From contig OX465598.1 of assembly GCA_950022295.1 (NCBI GenBank), forward strand, positions 339,773,324 to 339,837,323: a DNA stretch of 64,000 bases, given 5' to 3'. The position numbers and the translations under genes were made by a program. Positions 33,720-45,484 of the stretch are shown one piece after another (the first letter of the stretch is position 1; every line of letters begins with the position of its first letter). This DNA is from Bromus sterilis. Taxonomy: Eukaryota; Streptophyta; Magnoliopsida; Poales; Poaceae. The notes under the pieces were generated by a model, which ran no database searches, was not told where the DNA came from, and saw nothing but the letters and a program-made list of their open reading frames with translations.

Positions 33720-35031
33720 CGCCTCGATTCAGCCCGCCGCATTGTGTATTCTGTATATTGGTGCCATCCTCACGACGATTGCAAGTTTTCGCCCTAACAA
33801 TTGATTCTTGCAAGCCATTCTTGAAAAAAGCCTAGAGACGGTAACTTAACACCATATATATATTTTGCAAACCCTGCTCAACAGTAAAGTTTTCTCTGGG
33901 TGGGTTACGGCGGGGGTGCCTTCCGGATCCATGTAAGCTGTAACGGGTGTGCAGGAGTCGAGAGCTGGGATGCTTGCTGTTGTTTTGAAGTTATTATTAA
34001 GATATAGACACGTGTAGTGACGTCAAAAAACCTTTTCTGCTTCTACATATGTAGTCTTCGTAAGTATTTGTTGAGATTTTTTTCCAAGTTGCTACTACAT
34101 ATATATATATATATGTCTGTTATAATATGTACTAGGGAAGTAATTTCTGTCCAAAAGTAAGTGTAAAGGGAATATGTTGAACTGACGGAAAGCAGTTTGT
34201 ATGTGTGTTTTGGTTCTCCTGCTCGCAGATTTGCTTTGCTGTTGCAACCGTGGGCGCGCCGCCGCCGGCGGTTACGTTGTCAGCATGTGCTGCTGGGCTG
34301 GACCGCGCCGGCCGGGCTGCCGACCATGGTGTCGGTTTGGCTGTCACGTCATCCAGCTGCCATGTTAGCAAAGAATTGTGACGGGCTGGCTAACGACGCC
34401 AGGAATGATAACATGACCAGTTTTCTTGGTACTTCGGCCATCTTATTTAAGGTGTTATAAATTAGTGAAAGGTTGAAAGTGGTTAGTACCTTTTTTAGGC
34501 TTCAACCACTGCAAGATAGAGGCCCATCTAGATCGAAGAAAGTTCAATCCATGGAAGGTTCTCTGTTGGACTCTACAGAGTCACGAACGAATCGTATATT
34601 TAAATTCTACGGTTTTCCTGTTTCTACATTCTTAGAATTCTACCTTTGGAACAGAAATCACAAAAATAGATCGAGTTTCACTATCAAAGGATAACGAAAC
34701 AAATAACAGAAGTAAGTTTCTGGTTCACCTAAGACCCAATCCTGAACAATAAAAGAACCACTGAAAACAAACTATTATCTGTCGCCTGCATAGCTAATAA
34801 CAAATGTGAAAAAAAAAACTACGTTTTATGTTCCATATTAGTTGTCCTTGAATATGGAATGAAGGGAGTAGTATCATTTTTACATGCAGCCCAGCTGCAA
34901 TCAAAAGCTATCAAACCAACATGTTATGCAATCCAACTGCAACCAAAGGCAATCAAATCAACATGCTATGACCAAAAGGCTCAAAACAAGCACAGATAAA
35001 GCAACTGAACATGTAGACTACTTATCAGTAA
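33720..35031. other. MUB 3' region and intergenic DNA
   Basis: Contains the presumed MUB 3' UTR, a short AT dinucleotide run at 34099-34115, and a degenerate Stowaway-like inverted repeat around 34828-34873 (TTCCATATTAGTTGTCC...GAATATGGAATGAAGGGAG). No supported gene. Confidence 0.5.
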
Positions 35032-35193
35032 TCAGGTTACTTCATCATCTTCCTCATTAGCTTCCTCCATCACCTGGCTCATTAGTAGACTTGTGTTGGA
35101 CCAGCCTTCTCCCCCGCCATCGTCATGAGCAGACAGGACTGCATTCTTAAAAGCTTGAGCGCCAAGTTCCATTTTCTTTCTCACTTTGCAGTC
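35032..35193 (-). pseudogene. Orphan acidic-tail ORF, possible lone terminal exon
   Basis: The minus strand has a 53-codon open stretch, DCKVRKKMELGAQAFKNAVL and onward, ending in an acidic tail (EEANEEDDEVT) and a TGA. It is preceded by a plausible 3' splice site (TTGGGCAG). The composition looks protein-like rather than random, but no upstream exon was found before the LINE remnant, and the family was not recognised. It could be the last exon of a lost gene or part of an unrecognised transposon. Confidence 0.3.
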
Positions 35194-35319
35194 CTGCCCA
35201 ATATGGCAATATCACATAAAAGAGCATGCATGACACATGAATTAAACACGAGGTCTAATAAGTTTCTGCTCAAAGCAAGCTCTATTGCGAAGCTTTCAAA
35301 TCACCTAGCAAATTACTGC

Positions 35320-36110
35320 TAAGCCAGCAATCTAGATATTCCTACTAATATGAACAAGCTGGAGCAGTCATCAAAAGAAGCGGGTGAAACACCCAAGCCT
35401 AGTATTATCACCGATACATGGACACAACACTCCATATGTATTTTGCTATTGAACACCCAAAGAATAGGTGGTTAATCAACTCAGGTTGAGAGCAAAAAAC
35501 TACATCTGGGATCCCCATGCCAATTCCTTCTTACCATATTATCTTTGGAAGTTGTAACATTATACCATATAAACCACAATCAGATCTTGATTTTTAGTTG
35601 AATTTTAGCTTTTTTCAAATGCTTAAACGATCTATCAGGGTCGGGGTGAGAAAGATGGTTATACATAGATTTCACACTGAAATTTTCCTTTTGAATCATG
35701 GGCATACGGGATAATCAGCTTCCTCAGAGATGTTAACCATACACAGTTTCCCTCTCTGAGCAAACAAGTTTATCATTTGATTCTCATCCAACCACCTTCT
35801 AAAGGTTAAGTTCCAATTGGCATCAGCTAGCTGTCCGACAGCGGTGGCATTCTCATTACAAATCTCAGAAAGCTCAGGGAATTGCTCAGCAAAAGATCTG
35901 TCATAACACCAACAATCCTACCAAAAATATGTTTTTCTGCCATCTCCTACAACCATTCTCCTACCTTTCATATAGAATTGTTTTTTTTATAACATCAGCC
36001 CGACAAGGATAATTTCTCACGTCACCTCTAACTTCACAAATTCCATTATCCAGATTGTACTTTCCCCTCAGTCTCCTGCCACATCCCCTCTTTGTTCTTC
36101 AAGTTCCACT
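35320..36110 (-). pseudogene. LINE (L1-type) fragment: RT C-terminus and zf-RVT domain
   Basis: Minus-strand fragments read FAEQFPELSEICNENATAVG ... NWNLTFRRWLDENQ near 35900-35790, then FSVKSMYNHLSHPDPDRSFKHL and a CxxC-type NWHGDPRCSF/ELINHLFFGCSIAKYIW block near 35690-35440. This is the typical end of plant L1 ORF2 (zf-RVT). Stops and frameshifts are present and the 5' end is missing. It lies between MUB and the 3' end of the DUF547 gene. Confidence 0.8.
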
Positions 36111-36260
36111 ATCATTTACAAAGCAAAATTACAAGGAAACATCAGCAAACTGAAGGGCTGCAACAGCGAAGGCAACATCACGTCTGTAGCCAACAATAAT
36201 TAATAGTCCAAGCAACAGACAAACGGTAATCAAGGAATATGGAAGGCACTCATTGAGTCG

Positions 36261-36336
36261 AATGATCATAACATGGTCGATTGGTGGCCATCCAGTTCAA
36301 TGATCATAGCATGGTCGATTAGTGGCCATCCAGTTC
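36261..36336. repeat. Two-copy 38-bp tandem repeat
   Basis: Units 36261-36298 and 36299-36336 differ at two positions (A/G and G/A). They lie about 150 bp beyond the stop codon of the DUF547 gene, probably in or near its 3' UTR. Confidence 0.9.
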
Positions 36337-36481
36337 ACCACAAATCCATAATACATCAAAATTCATAAGCGCATCCAAGTTCGCGAAGATGAATCTGGGT
36401 ACACAGGTAACGTCCTTCCACAAATCTTTGGGTAACATGTATTCTAGCTATAAGGGAAAAAATGTATAACCCTGGCCGCTG

Positions 36482-39400
36482 CTAAATGTTCAAGCTCCAG
36501 TCATAAGGTTGATATGAGACCTTCAGTTGAGTGTTTGCAAGCAGCTCCAAGAATTGCTCTGACGCCGCGGGCTCGAGATAATTTGCTGCATGCTTCAGTA
36601 CTTCTGTCTCATTCTTGCCGAAGTCTGTGTTATACCTGAAAATCATATAGAGCATGAGTTTTTGAGCCATCTCATTACCAAAATCTGTGTTCTACCTTAG
36701 AAAGTTAAAATCCTTTGGAGCGTGAGTTTCTGAGCTAAGTAACCAAATCATTGCCATATTGTACTGAGATTTTACACTATAAACTGATAATCAACCCCTC
36801 GATTATTTGCTACTGGTATAATTTTATGATTTCATCAAAGTGCATATCAGGTAAAAGTAACAAGGTTAATTGAGGGAGTTGCGCACTAGTTGTCCAACTG
36901 TATAATGAATGAATGATCTTCTGCCAATCTGTCATGTAATAACACGATAATTTGATGTTCATCCCATCCCAGGTGCACATGTCATTACAGCCCCACAATA
37001 TTGGAAAAAGTATTCTCAGTTAAGAACTTGAATAAATATTTTAGTTATTCTTCATTAGTTATAACTCTAATAGGACAAATCACGCAATCTATATCTATAA
37101 AAATTATCAGCATCTTCTTATGTTCCAGTTTAAATTACACGCAAAGTAGGAGTCTAATAGCAACGCGTGAGCATTATGTCTTCAGAAATATGCAATTTAA
37201 TCACAAGGCCACATAAGTGTTAATGCACCATACAAAGCTACGAGCTGGGCCACACTTGTGCGTCACAGTAACAAAATACGACATTAACTCAAGCCAACTC
37301 AGGCCACTGAGAATATAATATACTCAACAGGGTACCAGGGAGAGCAGCTATGTGGCCTCGATGACTTCAACACTGTCTGTGCCCTGTTTGATTTAATGCT
37401 CGTAGGCATCAGTGCAAGCAAAAGCGAACCACTTTCCAATGCCATTGATGCTCAAGGCAATGTCTAGGATGTTGGCAGCATCAAGATGAGTATATTGGTG
37501 AGAGTAACCGGAACATTTCTCACTGAGTGTGATGTAGGCTTGCGGCAGTCGGTATAGATTGAATGGCAGCACTGGTGGCGCGAGGGTTCAGCCATGGGAG
37601 CTCCGATGCGCCGGGGATGATGATAACGTCTGGTGGCAGCGTATGGCTGCGACTTAGGGCAGGGGTGAAGTGGTGGACAGGAGAGGAGGCCTAGGTGCGA
37701 TTGTATGTATAGGAGGACAGTTAGGCGTGATTGTTTGTATCTGTGTGTTCGCATGGTACATGGTGGCTATCTTGGACATCAATTTCCTTGTATTGACATA
37801 CGGTAGGCGAGGCCACGTCCTTGTTTCAATTATTATTATTTTTTTTCTTATGTGCAAACCCTTAGGCAGATGCCCAATTATGGCCCAAGATGAATGACAT
37901 AGGGTGGGCTGAGATTTAAAATAATAAGTTACGTGCGGAGAAGGCGTAGAGGCGTAAGAGAGGTTGAACCATCACGACGACCGCAGGCACCCCTTTAATA
38001 GTAGTGATATATTGATATCCAACTCAACCCAGGGCAGATTCAAGCAACCAAAACCAAGCAAACATTATAGAGAACTATGTCACTGTGACGCACAAGTGTA
38101 GCCCCACACCAGACAGGTATTCTACTTTGTCTCCAACTCCAAACTACAAGACTAAACGTAAACAAAATACTAAAGCTGTACAAGGTGTCAAGGTGTGCTT
38201 CAATTAATATGGATTGGAGGAAGTAGATCAACTAGCATAAACTGTTTTTCTAAGTTAGTAGAGTAGTACTATTTTTAAAAAAATAGAGTAGTACTATTGA
38301 ACATGTCAATGTGCTAGAGGCTCCAGCAAGTAGCTCTTTAACACATTGTCATTGTTTTCGCTGCAAATTCTGGTACTGCCTCTGATCTATATTAATTGTC
38401 CTGAAATGGATGTATCGATCGATTCATCCATTTCAGGACAATTAATATGGATCGGAGGGAGTACCATACACTACTAAGCAAGAACAGTAAGTACTCAAGA
38501 CCCTATTGGTAAAGCAAGAACAGCACCGTATCATCTTACCATCGTAAGATCTTGCTTACAGATGCAGCCTTTGCTTCAGGATCAACAATCAATCCTCCAT
38601 TCCTTAGGAAATCACGTGCAGCTTCCATCAACTCTTTATCAATATTTCCTGGCGAGTAACACCTAAGTGCAGGTCCAGATTTGGTACCACATACCAAAGC
38701 AAAGTGAACAAGAGGTTCAGGGTATGAGAAGGCCACCTGCAGTTACAAACAAGGAAAAAAAAAGTGGTGAGAACTTATTTGCTCAAAAAATAGCACCATA
38801 AACTCATGTGTGACAGAACCCAGGAATTAATTAGCTTAAAAATGATGGTATTTTAAATGGAATGCCACGGCCACACTAGTATTGCATTGCTTCTATGGCA
38901 TGTTGATGGTTGCGTGCATTATGTGTCTGATGTGGCAAGTAGGTACAGTTGTGGGACCCAGTGCGTTGAAACAAGTGCTACAATGCAGACCATTTAGCGC
39001 CCAATTTCTAAATATAGACACTTTGCCTTGGCAGGCGTTTATTGCATATATAACCTTTTCAAAACTTTTCGCATATCTTCAACCTGACTTTCTAGAAATA
39101 TTAAAGAAAAAGTAAACATATAATGGAAACGCAATAGGCTTTGCCTTCTACATTCCTTCAGATTTTCAGGAACTGGTCACAAAACTCAGTCTACAGACTA
39201 GGTAAGTTCGATCATTTCTTCCTAAAAAAAGTAACATGTGATCAACGAGTTGTGGCTGCTATTATTGCTATATGCTATCTGCTGTAAAGGACTTCCACCA
39301 TCCACTAGTAGATACTGCGCTGGATATCACTCACATGTAGCCTTCTACACATCCAAACCGATATTATGTTGCACCAGATATCAACATGCATTTATGAGAA

Positions 39401-42400
39401 AAGGGAACCATGTGATTTATTTGAAATAGAAGGTCAAGAATCAAGATATAAAGTTGAGTTTACTTCTTGCAAGCAATAGGCAAGTTTGTTGAAATAATCT
39501 CTGCTACACTAATGTTCGGTGATTTTTACAACCACTAACACAGATCAAGCATGATCCCTAAGCTTCCCTATCTACGTAGTACCGCGGATAGATTGTATGA
39601 CTGGAGTATAGACAAGAAAGCACATTGTTTTTTCAAAGTCCAACTGAAGCAAAATTCCTTCAGAGTGAGAGGTTTTCAACTCATGCAAAACTTCATGACG
39701 AGTTTAATTGTTCGGACACATCTTACTAAACATGTACTTTGCTGCATGCATATATTTAAGAAGCACAACTTGATAAAAGAAAGTATGTAACATGAAAACT
39801 TTGAGAAAAAGAACATGTATCCAGGTATCATCATGAGTTGATGACATGACAGATTTTTAGTAAACAGATACATATAGGTTCCCCTTTTCTGAACAGGATC
39901 TGCTTTGTTCACCTTAGATCTTTGGTCTTTCTGTCCAAAAGGTTTCACAAGATTGTATGGTGGCCTTTGGTTGCCACGTAGGACGCCATTTTCAATAGCT
40001 GACAGTGAATAGGCACATCCACCAATGACATACTTAAAGTCTCCAAAAAACTTCTTCCTGTCCAATGGTCCAGCAGGATGACCACATGTCACTAACGCGT
40101 GGATAGCCATCATATTGTACAGATTTATGAAGAAAGCAAGCTTTTCTTCACGCGACAGGTCACTAATTTCCACCCTCTGAAGCTCCTCGGTTGTTCTAAT
40201 ATACCTGTCCAAGAATATGAGCTTCGTGTAAGTGTACTCACCACCAATGGCACTAAGGCAACCAAGATACAAGAGCCAAGTTATCACTTATCAGTCTACT
40301 TACAGCACAGGCAACAATAAATTTATAATGCAACATCACAAGTTTGTCAGAACAAGCAATACATTGTCATTCATTTTGGCATCTGCACGTAAATAATATG
40401 GATAATGCAGTTACTTGTCCTTTCCGTATACTTAAGTATGTACAGGTGCTAACCTTTTAAATTCCTCACAACCCTGGATGCTTCCATAGTCAACATGTCT
40501 ACCATCTTCAGATACATAAGCCTCAAAAATGGCATAGGACAGCTTTCTCAACCTTGATGCAATTTCCACCATGGGTTTTGGTGCAACATCAATGATGCCC
40601 CTAGGGATATTGTAGCACTGTGTCATGATAGTAGGATCATGATCTAGGAAACGATACGGCTGATTTCCATCTTCAAAGACATTTTCACTGCAAAACAAGC
40701 AGTGTATTAATAATAATACCTCCAAATATTCCAACCGATCGAGATAAAAAATAATAGAAATGAGAATAATGTTGTAAGATCATTTCGAAAACTTACTCTA
40801 GAACATGACGAAAGAAGTGTTTACTTGCAAGCTTTCTTCCAAATTCCACTGCCTATATGGGTAATATGCATCCACAAAATGTTAAGGTGACAGTACAGCA
40901 GTACAGTAGGGAACATACAAAATAAATATGTGAAATCCTTTACAAAGATCTGCTATAAATATTTCAAATTTGCCATATATTCCTAAATAAAATTAGCCTC
41001 AAAAGCCGGACAAAACCAAGACTAATGTTGTTTAAAATCCTCATGGAAGTAGTAGATATAGCATGGCTCAAAAATAGTAAACAGTAAACAATTTATCCAA
41101 ATTACATTAGCCTCAAAGTCAGACAAAACTAAGACTAATGTTGTTCATATGTAAGCACTAGATATAGCATGGTTTGAAAAGTAGTCAATAGTAAACATTT
41201 TACCTCATCTCTCTCCAAATACTGATCTTCTGATATAAAATCCACAACCTCACTGCCAGGAAAGCAGTTGCTAAACCTTCTCATTTTGTAAAACCTATCC
41301 TTTGGAGTAATCGACTCTCTCATTTTCCTGACGATGGTTGCCAACTCATCCATCTTCCCACATCCAGATTCGTCATCTTCTCCAGGTAAAGGAGGCAAAG
41401 GAGCAGCAGACGAGGGCTCATCTTTGAAAAGAACACCAGTTTTCTCATCAAGTATGCCAGACTCCTCCATTTTCTTCAATTCAGTTAAGCCTCCAATCAG
41501 CAGGTCATTGAAATACACTTTTGGTACTGTGGATGACCCAGCATTCTTTTCCAACTCCAACTTTCTACTAGGAAATATGTCGATGTTAATCTCAACAAAC
41601 TTGAGCCTTTGCCGATGCATGAACAGACGAACCATTTTGCAATCTTCACACCCCAGTTTTGTGTATAGGATAATCCTTCCTTTTGATATTGGTTGATCTG
41701 TCAAACCGGGCACATCTGCATGCCCAGCTTCTCCAGTTGTAGAAGTAACAATATCTGCTCCAACTTTAATCAAGTTCAGTGGATTCCATGAGCTTCTTTC
41801 CTCGGATTTCTGCTGTGACTCTTTTGGTTTAATTTCAGAATCTGAGACAGTCTTCTCGCCATTGCCACTTGCTGAACCATCATTCTTGTCATCTTCAACA
41901 GGAAGATCATTCTCATCCTTTCTGCCAGAAAGGCGGCGTATAAATGTTGACACTGCAATGGCTCCCTTTTCTTTAACAAAATTTCCGATTGCAGCAGCTC
42001 TTTCATTGATCACAGAGCCTTGCTGTGTTTTTGAATCAAGCTCCACAGATTGATCAGAAGAACGCCTCAATTGTTCCATTTCAGGAACCTCGGTTCCATC
42101 AAAAACTGGCTCTTCAGATTTTTCTTCTTCAAGAATCTCAGTCACAGTCTGGCCTGAACCTATAGGTTCCACGGTATCGGGGGTTCTGCTTTTGTCCATC
42201 TGCTCATTGAGATTCTTTTCTGGATTATCTTTCTCATGGATCTGCCCTTCTACCTCAGCGCTTGAATTCTCAGTCGTGGAATTTACTGTTTCTTTTACAT
42301 CCAACATTTCTGTTTTCCTCAGAAAATTCCCTTTATCTTCACCCTTTTCTCCAGGATTAGGGGACTCTTGATTCACAGAAGTTTCTATCACATCCTTGTC

Positions 42401-42412
42401 CCCATCCTCCAT
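36482..42412 (-). CDS. Glutaredoxin-DEP-DUF547 domain protein, 713 aa, 6 coding exons
   Basis: Coding exons in transcript order: 42412-41204, 40852-40797, 40687-40454, 40204-39913, 38736-38540 and 36635-36482, all with GT-AG introns; the joined length is 2,142 nt with no break. Domains: a disordered acidic N-terminus (1-240); glutaredoxin-like (about 243-325) with a CEDC active site, TVP cis-proline and GG turn; DEP (about 365-430, PGSEVVDFI); DUF547 (about 520-645: AFFINLYNMMAIHALV ... YPEPLVHFALVCG). This three-domain layout is a known plant family without a settled biochemical role; the CxxC suggests redox activity and DEP suggests membrane association (inference). The ATG at 42412 is the first in the exon, whose 3' splice site is at 42435-42436. 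Intron 5 (1.9 kb) holds a TIR element and a Stowaway MITE. Confidence 0.92.
37247..38104. mobile_element. TIR-bounded insertion in intron 5 of the DUF547 gene (858 bp)
   Basis: Inverted repeats of 27 bp at 37247-37273 and 38078-38104 (GGGCCACACTTGTGCGTCAC... versus its reverse complement) match at all but two positions. No clear target duplication of 3, 8 or 9 bp was found, so the superfamily is unassigned. It encodes no transposase and contains the orphan ORF at 37393-37587. Confidence 0.6.
37393..37587 (-). pseudogene. Orphan 64-codon ORF inside the TIR element
   Basis: A minus-strand open stretch contains FNLYRLPQAYITLSEKCSGY, then LDAANILDIALSINGIGKWF, and ends at TAA 37393-37395. Codon use and hydrophobic periodicity look protein-like. 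No family was recognised and no ATG begins it, so it may be a captured exon fragment, as in Pack-type transposons, or chance. Confidence 0.3.
38376..38461. mobile_element. Stowaway MITE in intron 5 of the DUF547 gene (86 bp)
   Basis: A near-complete hairpin: CTGCCTCTGATCTATATTAA at the left, GACAATTAATATGGATCGG-AGGGAG at the right. TA duplications flank it at 38374-38375 and 38462-38463. The left arm carries several changes. A single-arm remnant of the same family is at about 38200-38224. Confidence 0.93.
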
Positions 42413-42434
42413 GTCGCGGGGAAAGCTTACCAAT

Positions 42435-43740
42435 CTGCAAAAACAGCCTTATGTAAGAAGCCTGTGCATGCTAAGAACTGTAAACTTGTAAACTAAAAAT
42501 GGCATGGAATGGATGGAATAAAAAAAAGGAAAAATAAAGTTCTGCTTGATAGTCTTAGGTTAACAATTCAAATAAAGGAGAATATCAACGACAAGTGGTA
42601 CAGTGATCTCTACCATTAAAAACTTTATGCAATGAGGGCATTCTTTGCATTTGTCATATGTCATAATGGAATGAACTGTTATGCATTGCATAGAGGGCAT
42701 TTCTTTCTTTGTTTACCTCGAATACATTTCACATGGTGGCATAGTTAGTGCCAACCAGCAAGTCATATGAGTATGCAAATGAATGATTTTAGACTTTTGA
42801 TGACAGATCCAAACAAGATATGGTAAAAATACAATGATACAGATTAGTCATAAGCTATCTCAAGAAATGAATGCATGATTGAACAGTTCATTTCATCATA
42901 GTCAAAAGCTTTTGTCTGGCATGATAAACTGCAAAATATGCACCCAACCGGTAATCCGGAACCAGAAGCAGCAGGGCACTTGAGCAATCTCTCCCCAAAC
43001 GGTCTGCCCGCAGGAGGACGAACCATTAAGCCTCAGTAAACATTAACTGTCTGATTAACACCCCAAATACAAACACGTTGTATCAAATAAATCAAGGGAC
43101 CAAACACCAGTAGTACATCACCAAACCGCAGTGCAGACTGCCATTAGATGGTGCGTCGTTCAGCATTAGCACGGGGCGCAGTACTAGTGATCCGCGTAAT
43201 CGCCAAGCCGCTAGCCATAGGCACGGGCGCTAAGCATGTGCGCACTCGAACGAATTTGCAGATTTGAGATCTCTCATCTCTCACACGGGACAAACCCCCG
43301 GATTAATCGCACGGTTGCCGCGTTCGTATCTCGGACAACAAACCCGCACCTCGCCGCCCCCGGAAACATGTCAGGATGAACACGCCGATCCCGACCGCAG
43401 GCATTCGAAACAACCAGCCGGCGCATAATCGCGAGACTCGATGAGCCCTAGGGAAGCAGAGCAGAACCCTCGCGCCGAACCGCGGCCGACGCGAGCGGGC
43501 CGGCGAGAAGGAATCCGCCGCTAGATTCACCGTAGATTCGAACCATCCAGCGAAACGAACAAACCTCGTCGGGAGACGGCGGCGGCGGGAGCGGGGGGGA
43601 TCGAATGGATTCGAACCTGAGCGCCGGAGCGTGGAGATCTCGGGCCGATGGTGGTGGAGGCGACGGAGATTGATAGGCAGGACCGGGGGCAGATTGGAGG
43701 AGCGAGGAGGGGGATTGGGTTTACTGGTTTCGGTTTCAGG
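42435..43740 (-). promoter_or_regulatory. Likely 5' UTR intron, leader exon and promoter side of the DUF547 gene
   Basis: A 3' splice site (TTTTTGCAG) ends at 42435, 22 bases before the ATG codon. The best upstream donor is GACGAG/GTTTGT at 43564-43565, in a GC-rich CpG-dense stretch that would carry the non-coding first exon (about 43565-43740). The intervening 1.1 kb has no supported gene; a 60-codon frame at 42844-43026 was not accepted. The overlapping GC-rich frames at 43303-44133 are not credible genes. Confidence 0.5.
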
Positions 43741-44395
43741 AGTGTGAGAGGGGGGGAGATGGGTTTTGACTTGAGACTGAAACGGAAATGGGAGGGGGAC
43801 AGCGGCGGTGGGAGACCCGGGGGGAGGGGGTGTGGGTGTGGGAAGCGGGAAGAGCGGAAACTGGCGAAAGAAAAAAGAGAGAAAAGGAAGATCCGGGCGG
43901 ACGTTTCTGACCACGTGGGTCGGTCGGCGGACGCAGTCTGTGGACCGGACCGGAGGCTTTGACCGTGTCGGAGCGGCCCACGCACGCCCGGATGCGCTCT
44001 GTGTTGCGATGCGGTCGTGCGTGCTGTGGGACGGGGTCTGATTGATTTTGCGGAGCGTTTTTTCTCTCTTTTTCGTGTTTGCATTTTCCGTGCAGTTTGA
44101 TTTTATTTTAAAATAGATTGGATGTGGATTCAAGGGAGTGAACTAAACTCCTTTGTTGTGCAGATCAAGACTACATCAAGGTACCCATTAGCATTTTCGG
44201 CAAAGAAAAAAAAGGGTCACGAGTGGGTTTGCCTGTTGCCCAAACACCTCTAGTACCGAAGAGAGAGTGTGTATCGCATCATTTTTCAGCACACGAGCGG
44301 AGACCCGAGCATGTTGCTGAACCCTTAATTCAAGGGGGAAAACACAGTTCTGACCGAAAAAACAAAAAGAAATCGGATATTTTGTTCAGGGATAT

Positions 44396-44467
44396 TGAAC
44401 CCTACGTGAATCGAACACGCAACCTTCTGATCTGGAGTCAGACGCGCTACCATTGCGCCAAGGATCC
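44396..44467 (-). tRNA. tRNA-Trp(CCA): tRNA-Trp (CCA anticodon), nuclear, 72 nt
   Basis: The minus strand folds into a full cloverleaf. The acceptor stem GGATCCT/AGGGTTC has two G-U pairs and an A discriminator. The D arm is GGCGCAATGGTAGCGC. The anticodon stem TCTGA/TCAGA holds the loop CTCCAGA (anticodon CCA). The T arm holds GTTCGATTC. There is no intron. The A and B boxes are intact, and T5 and T6 runs (44359-44371 on the plus strand as A runs) follow about 25 nt downstream as Pol III terminators. It lies between the DUF547 promoter and the mTERF 3' end. Confidence 0.96.
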
Positions 44468-45484
44468 GATGTGTTACTTCACTTCACTACATCTTATACA
44501 TTCTCTAGATAGGCTTCCATGCAAGCCACGAACAGAGCGCCATAAGTACATACTCGGAGAGCTAAATTACACATTTCGGCAAAAATGTTTACACTGGAAC
44601 GGCGTTACAATTTGTGAAACATTGTTAGACCAGGAGGATATGGAAACCACCCCTTCGCACCCGCACACAGGGAAACTTCGCTCCTGGAGCGCGCACAGAT
44701 GACATTTTCACAGCATCTCGAAAATGATCCACTTGAAAATAAACTGATCAAACCCCGCAGAACCATCTCCAGTCCGGCATACCGTGTGGCAAAGCATGCT
44801 AAGCAATGTCAAACTGATATCAAAAAAATAAGAGTGTCTCCAGCAAACTCACCCACCCCCTACAAAAACTGCCAAAAGTTGGAAAAGAGGTACAAACACT
44901 ATACCACATTTTAATACGTACTCCCAACATACAGGTTCAGAACTCCACAATGCCGCTGGAGTGGAGGGCAGAGGCCCCAAACTCCATAAGCTCCAATTCC
45001 TCGTGAATACTGATCAGATCGACCAAGTTTTGTGTGACCAAATCAGAGAAAAATTCAAAGGCACGGCATTCACTCCCTTCCCTCCACCTTCCTTATTTCA
45101 AAGTAGAAGTTTTGTACCCAACAAACAATCGTAATGCCGTATAGTGAGCAACATACGGATTCATGATGTTTGGCCATTTTCAGTTGTCCAACGGCAAATG
45201 TGAGACCCTATATCATGGCGTTGTACCATAATTTCCCCTAATACAGTTGCTCCATAGATACCAGCAACAAAACTATAAGAGATGGCAACAGAACCAGAAC
45301 TTCAACCGATTTCATAAGTTTCAGCAAATAGAACTTGTCACGGTACAGTCAATATAATCAATGGCAATTCCTTCTCAGTCAGAATGCTAAAATGAAGAGA
45401 GGATATGAAGACACCATCAGTGCTATGTGAATAGCTATGACCATGAAAACAATAAGATTAAACTTCGATATCCCTACAAATGTT
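44468..45484. other. Intergenic, mTERF 3' flank
   Basis: Contains the presumed 3' UTR of the mTERF gene (minus strand). Frames at 44223-44914 overlap the tRNA gene and look accidental. No other feature was supported. Confidence 0.5.

Noticed and set aside
34099..34115. AT-repeat as a possible regulatory element
   Set aside because: Simple dinucleotide run without further context.
41135..41203. C-terminal extension VKCLLLTTFQTMLYLVLTYE of the large DUF547 exon
   Set aside because: It is intron read-through: a GT donor at 41203-41202 and the DEP continuation in the next exon fit the domain.
42844..43026. 60-codon frame in the 5' UTR intron of the DUF547 gene
   Set aside because: No recognised motif, no splice connection in frame; likely chance.
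43303..44133. Overlapping GC-rich frames up to 276 codons
   Set aside because: They cover the CpG-rich leader and promoter of the DUF547 gene; Pro/Arg/Ser-rich with no domain.
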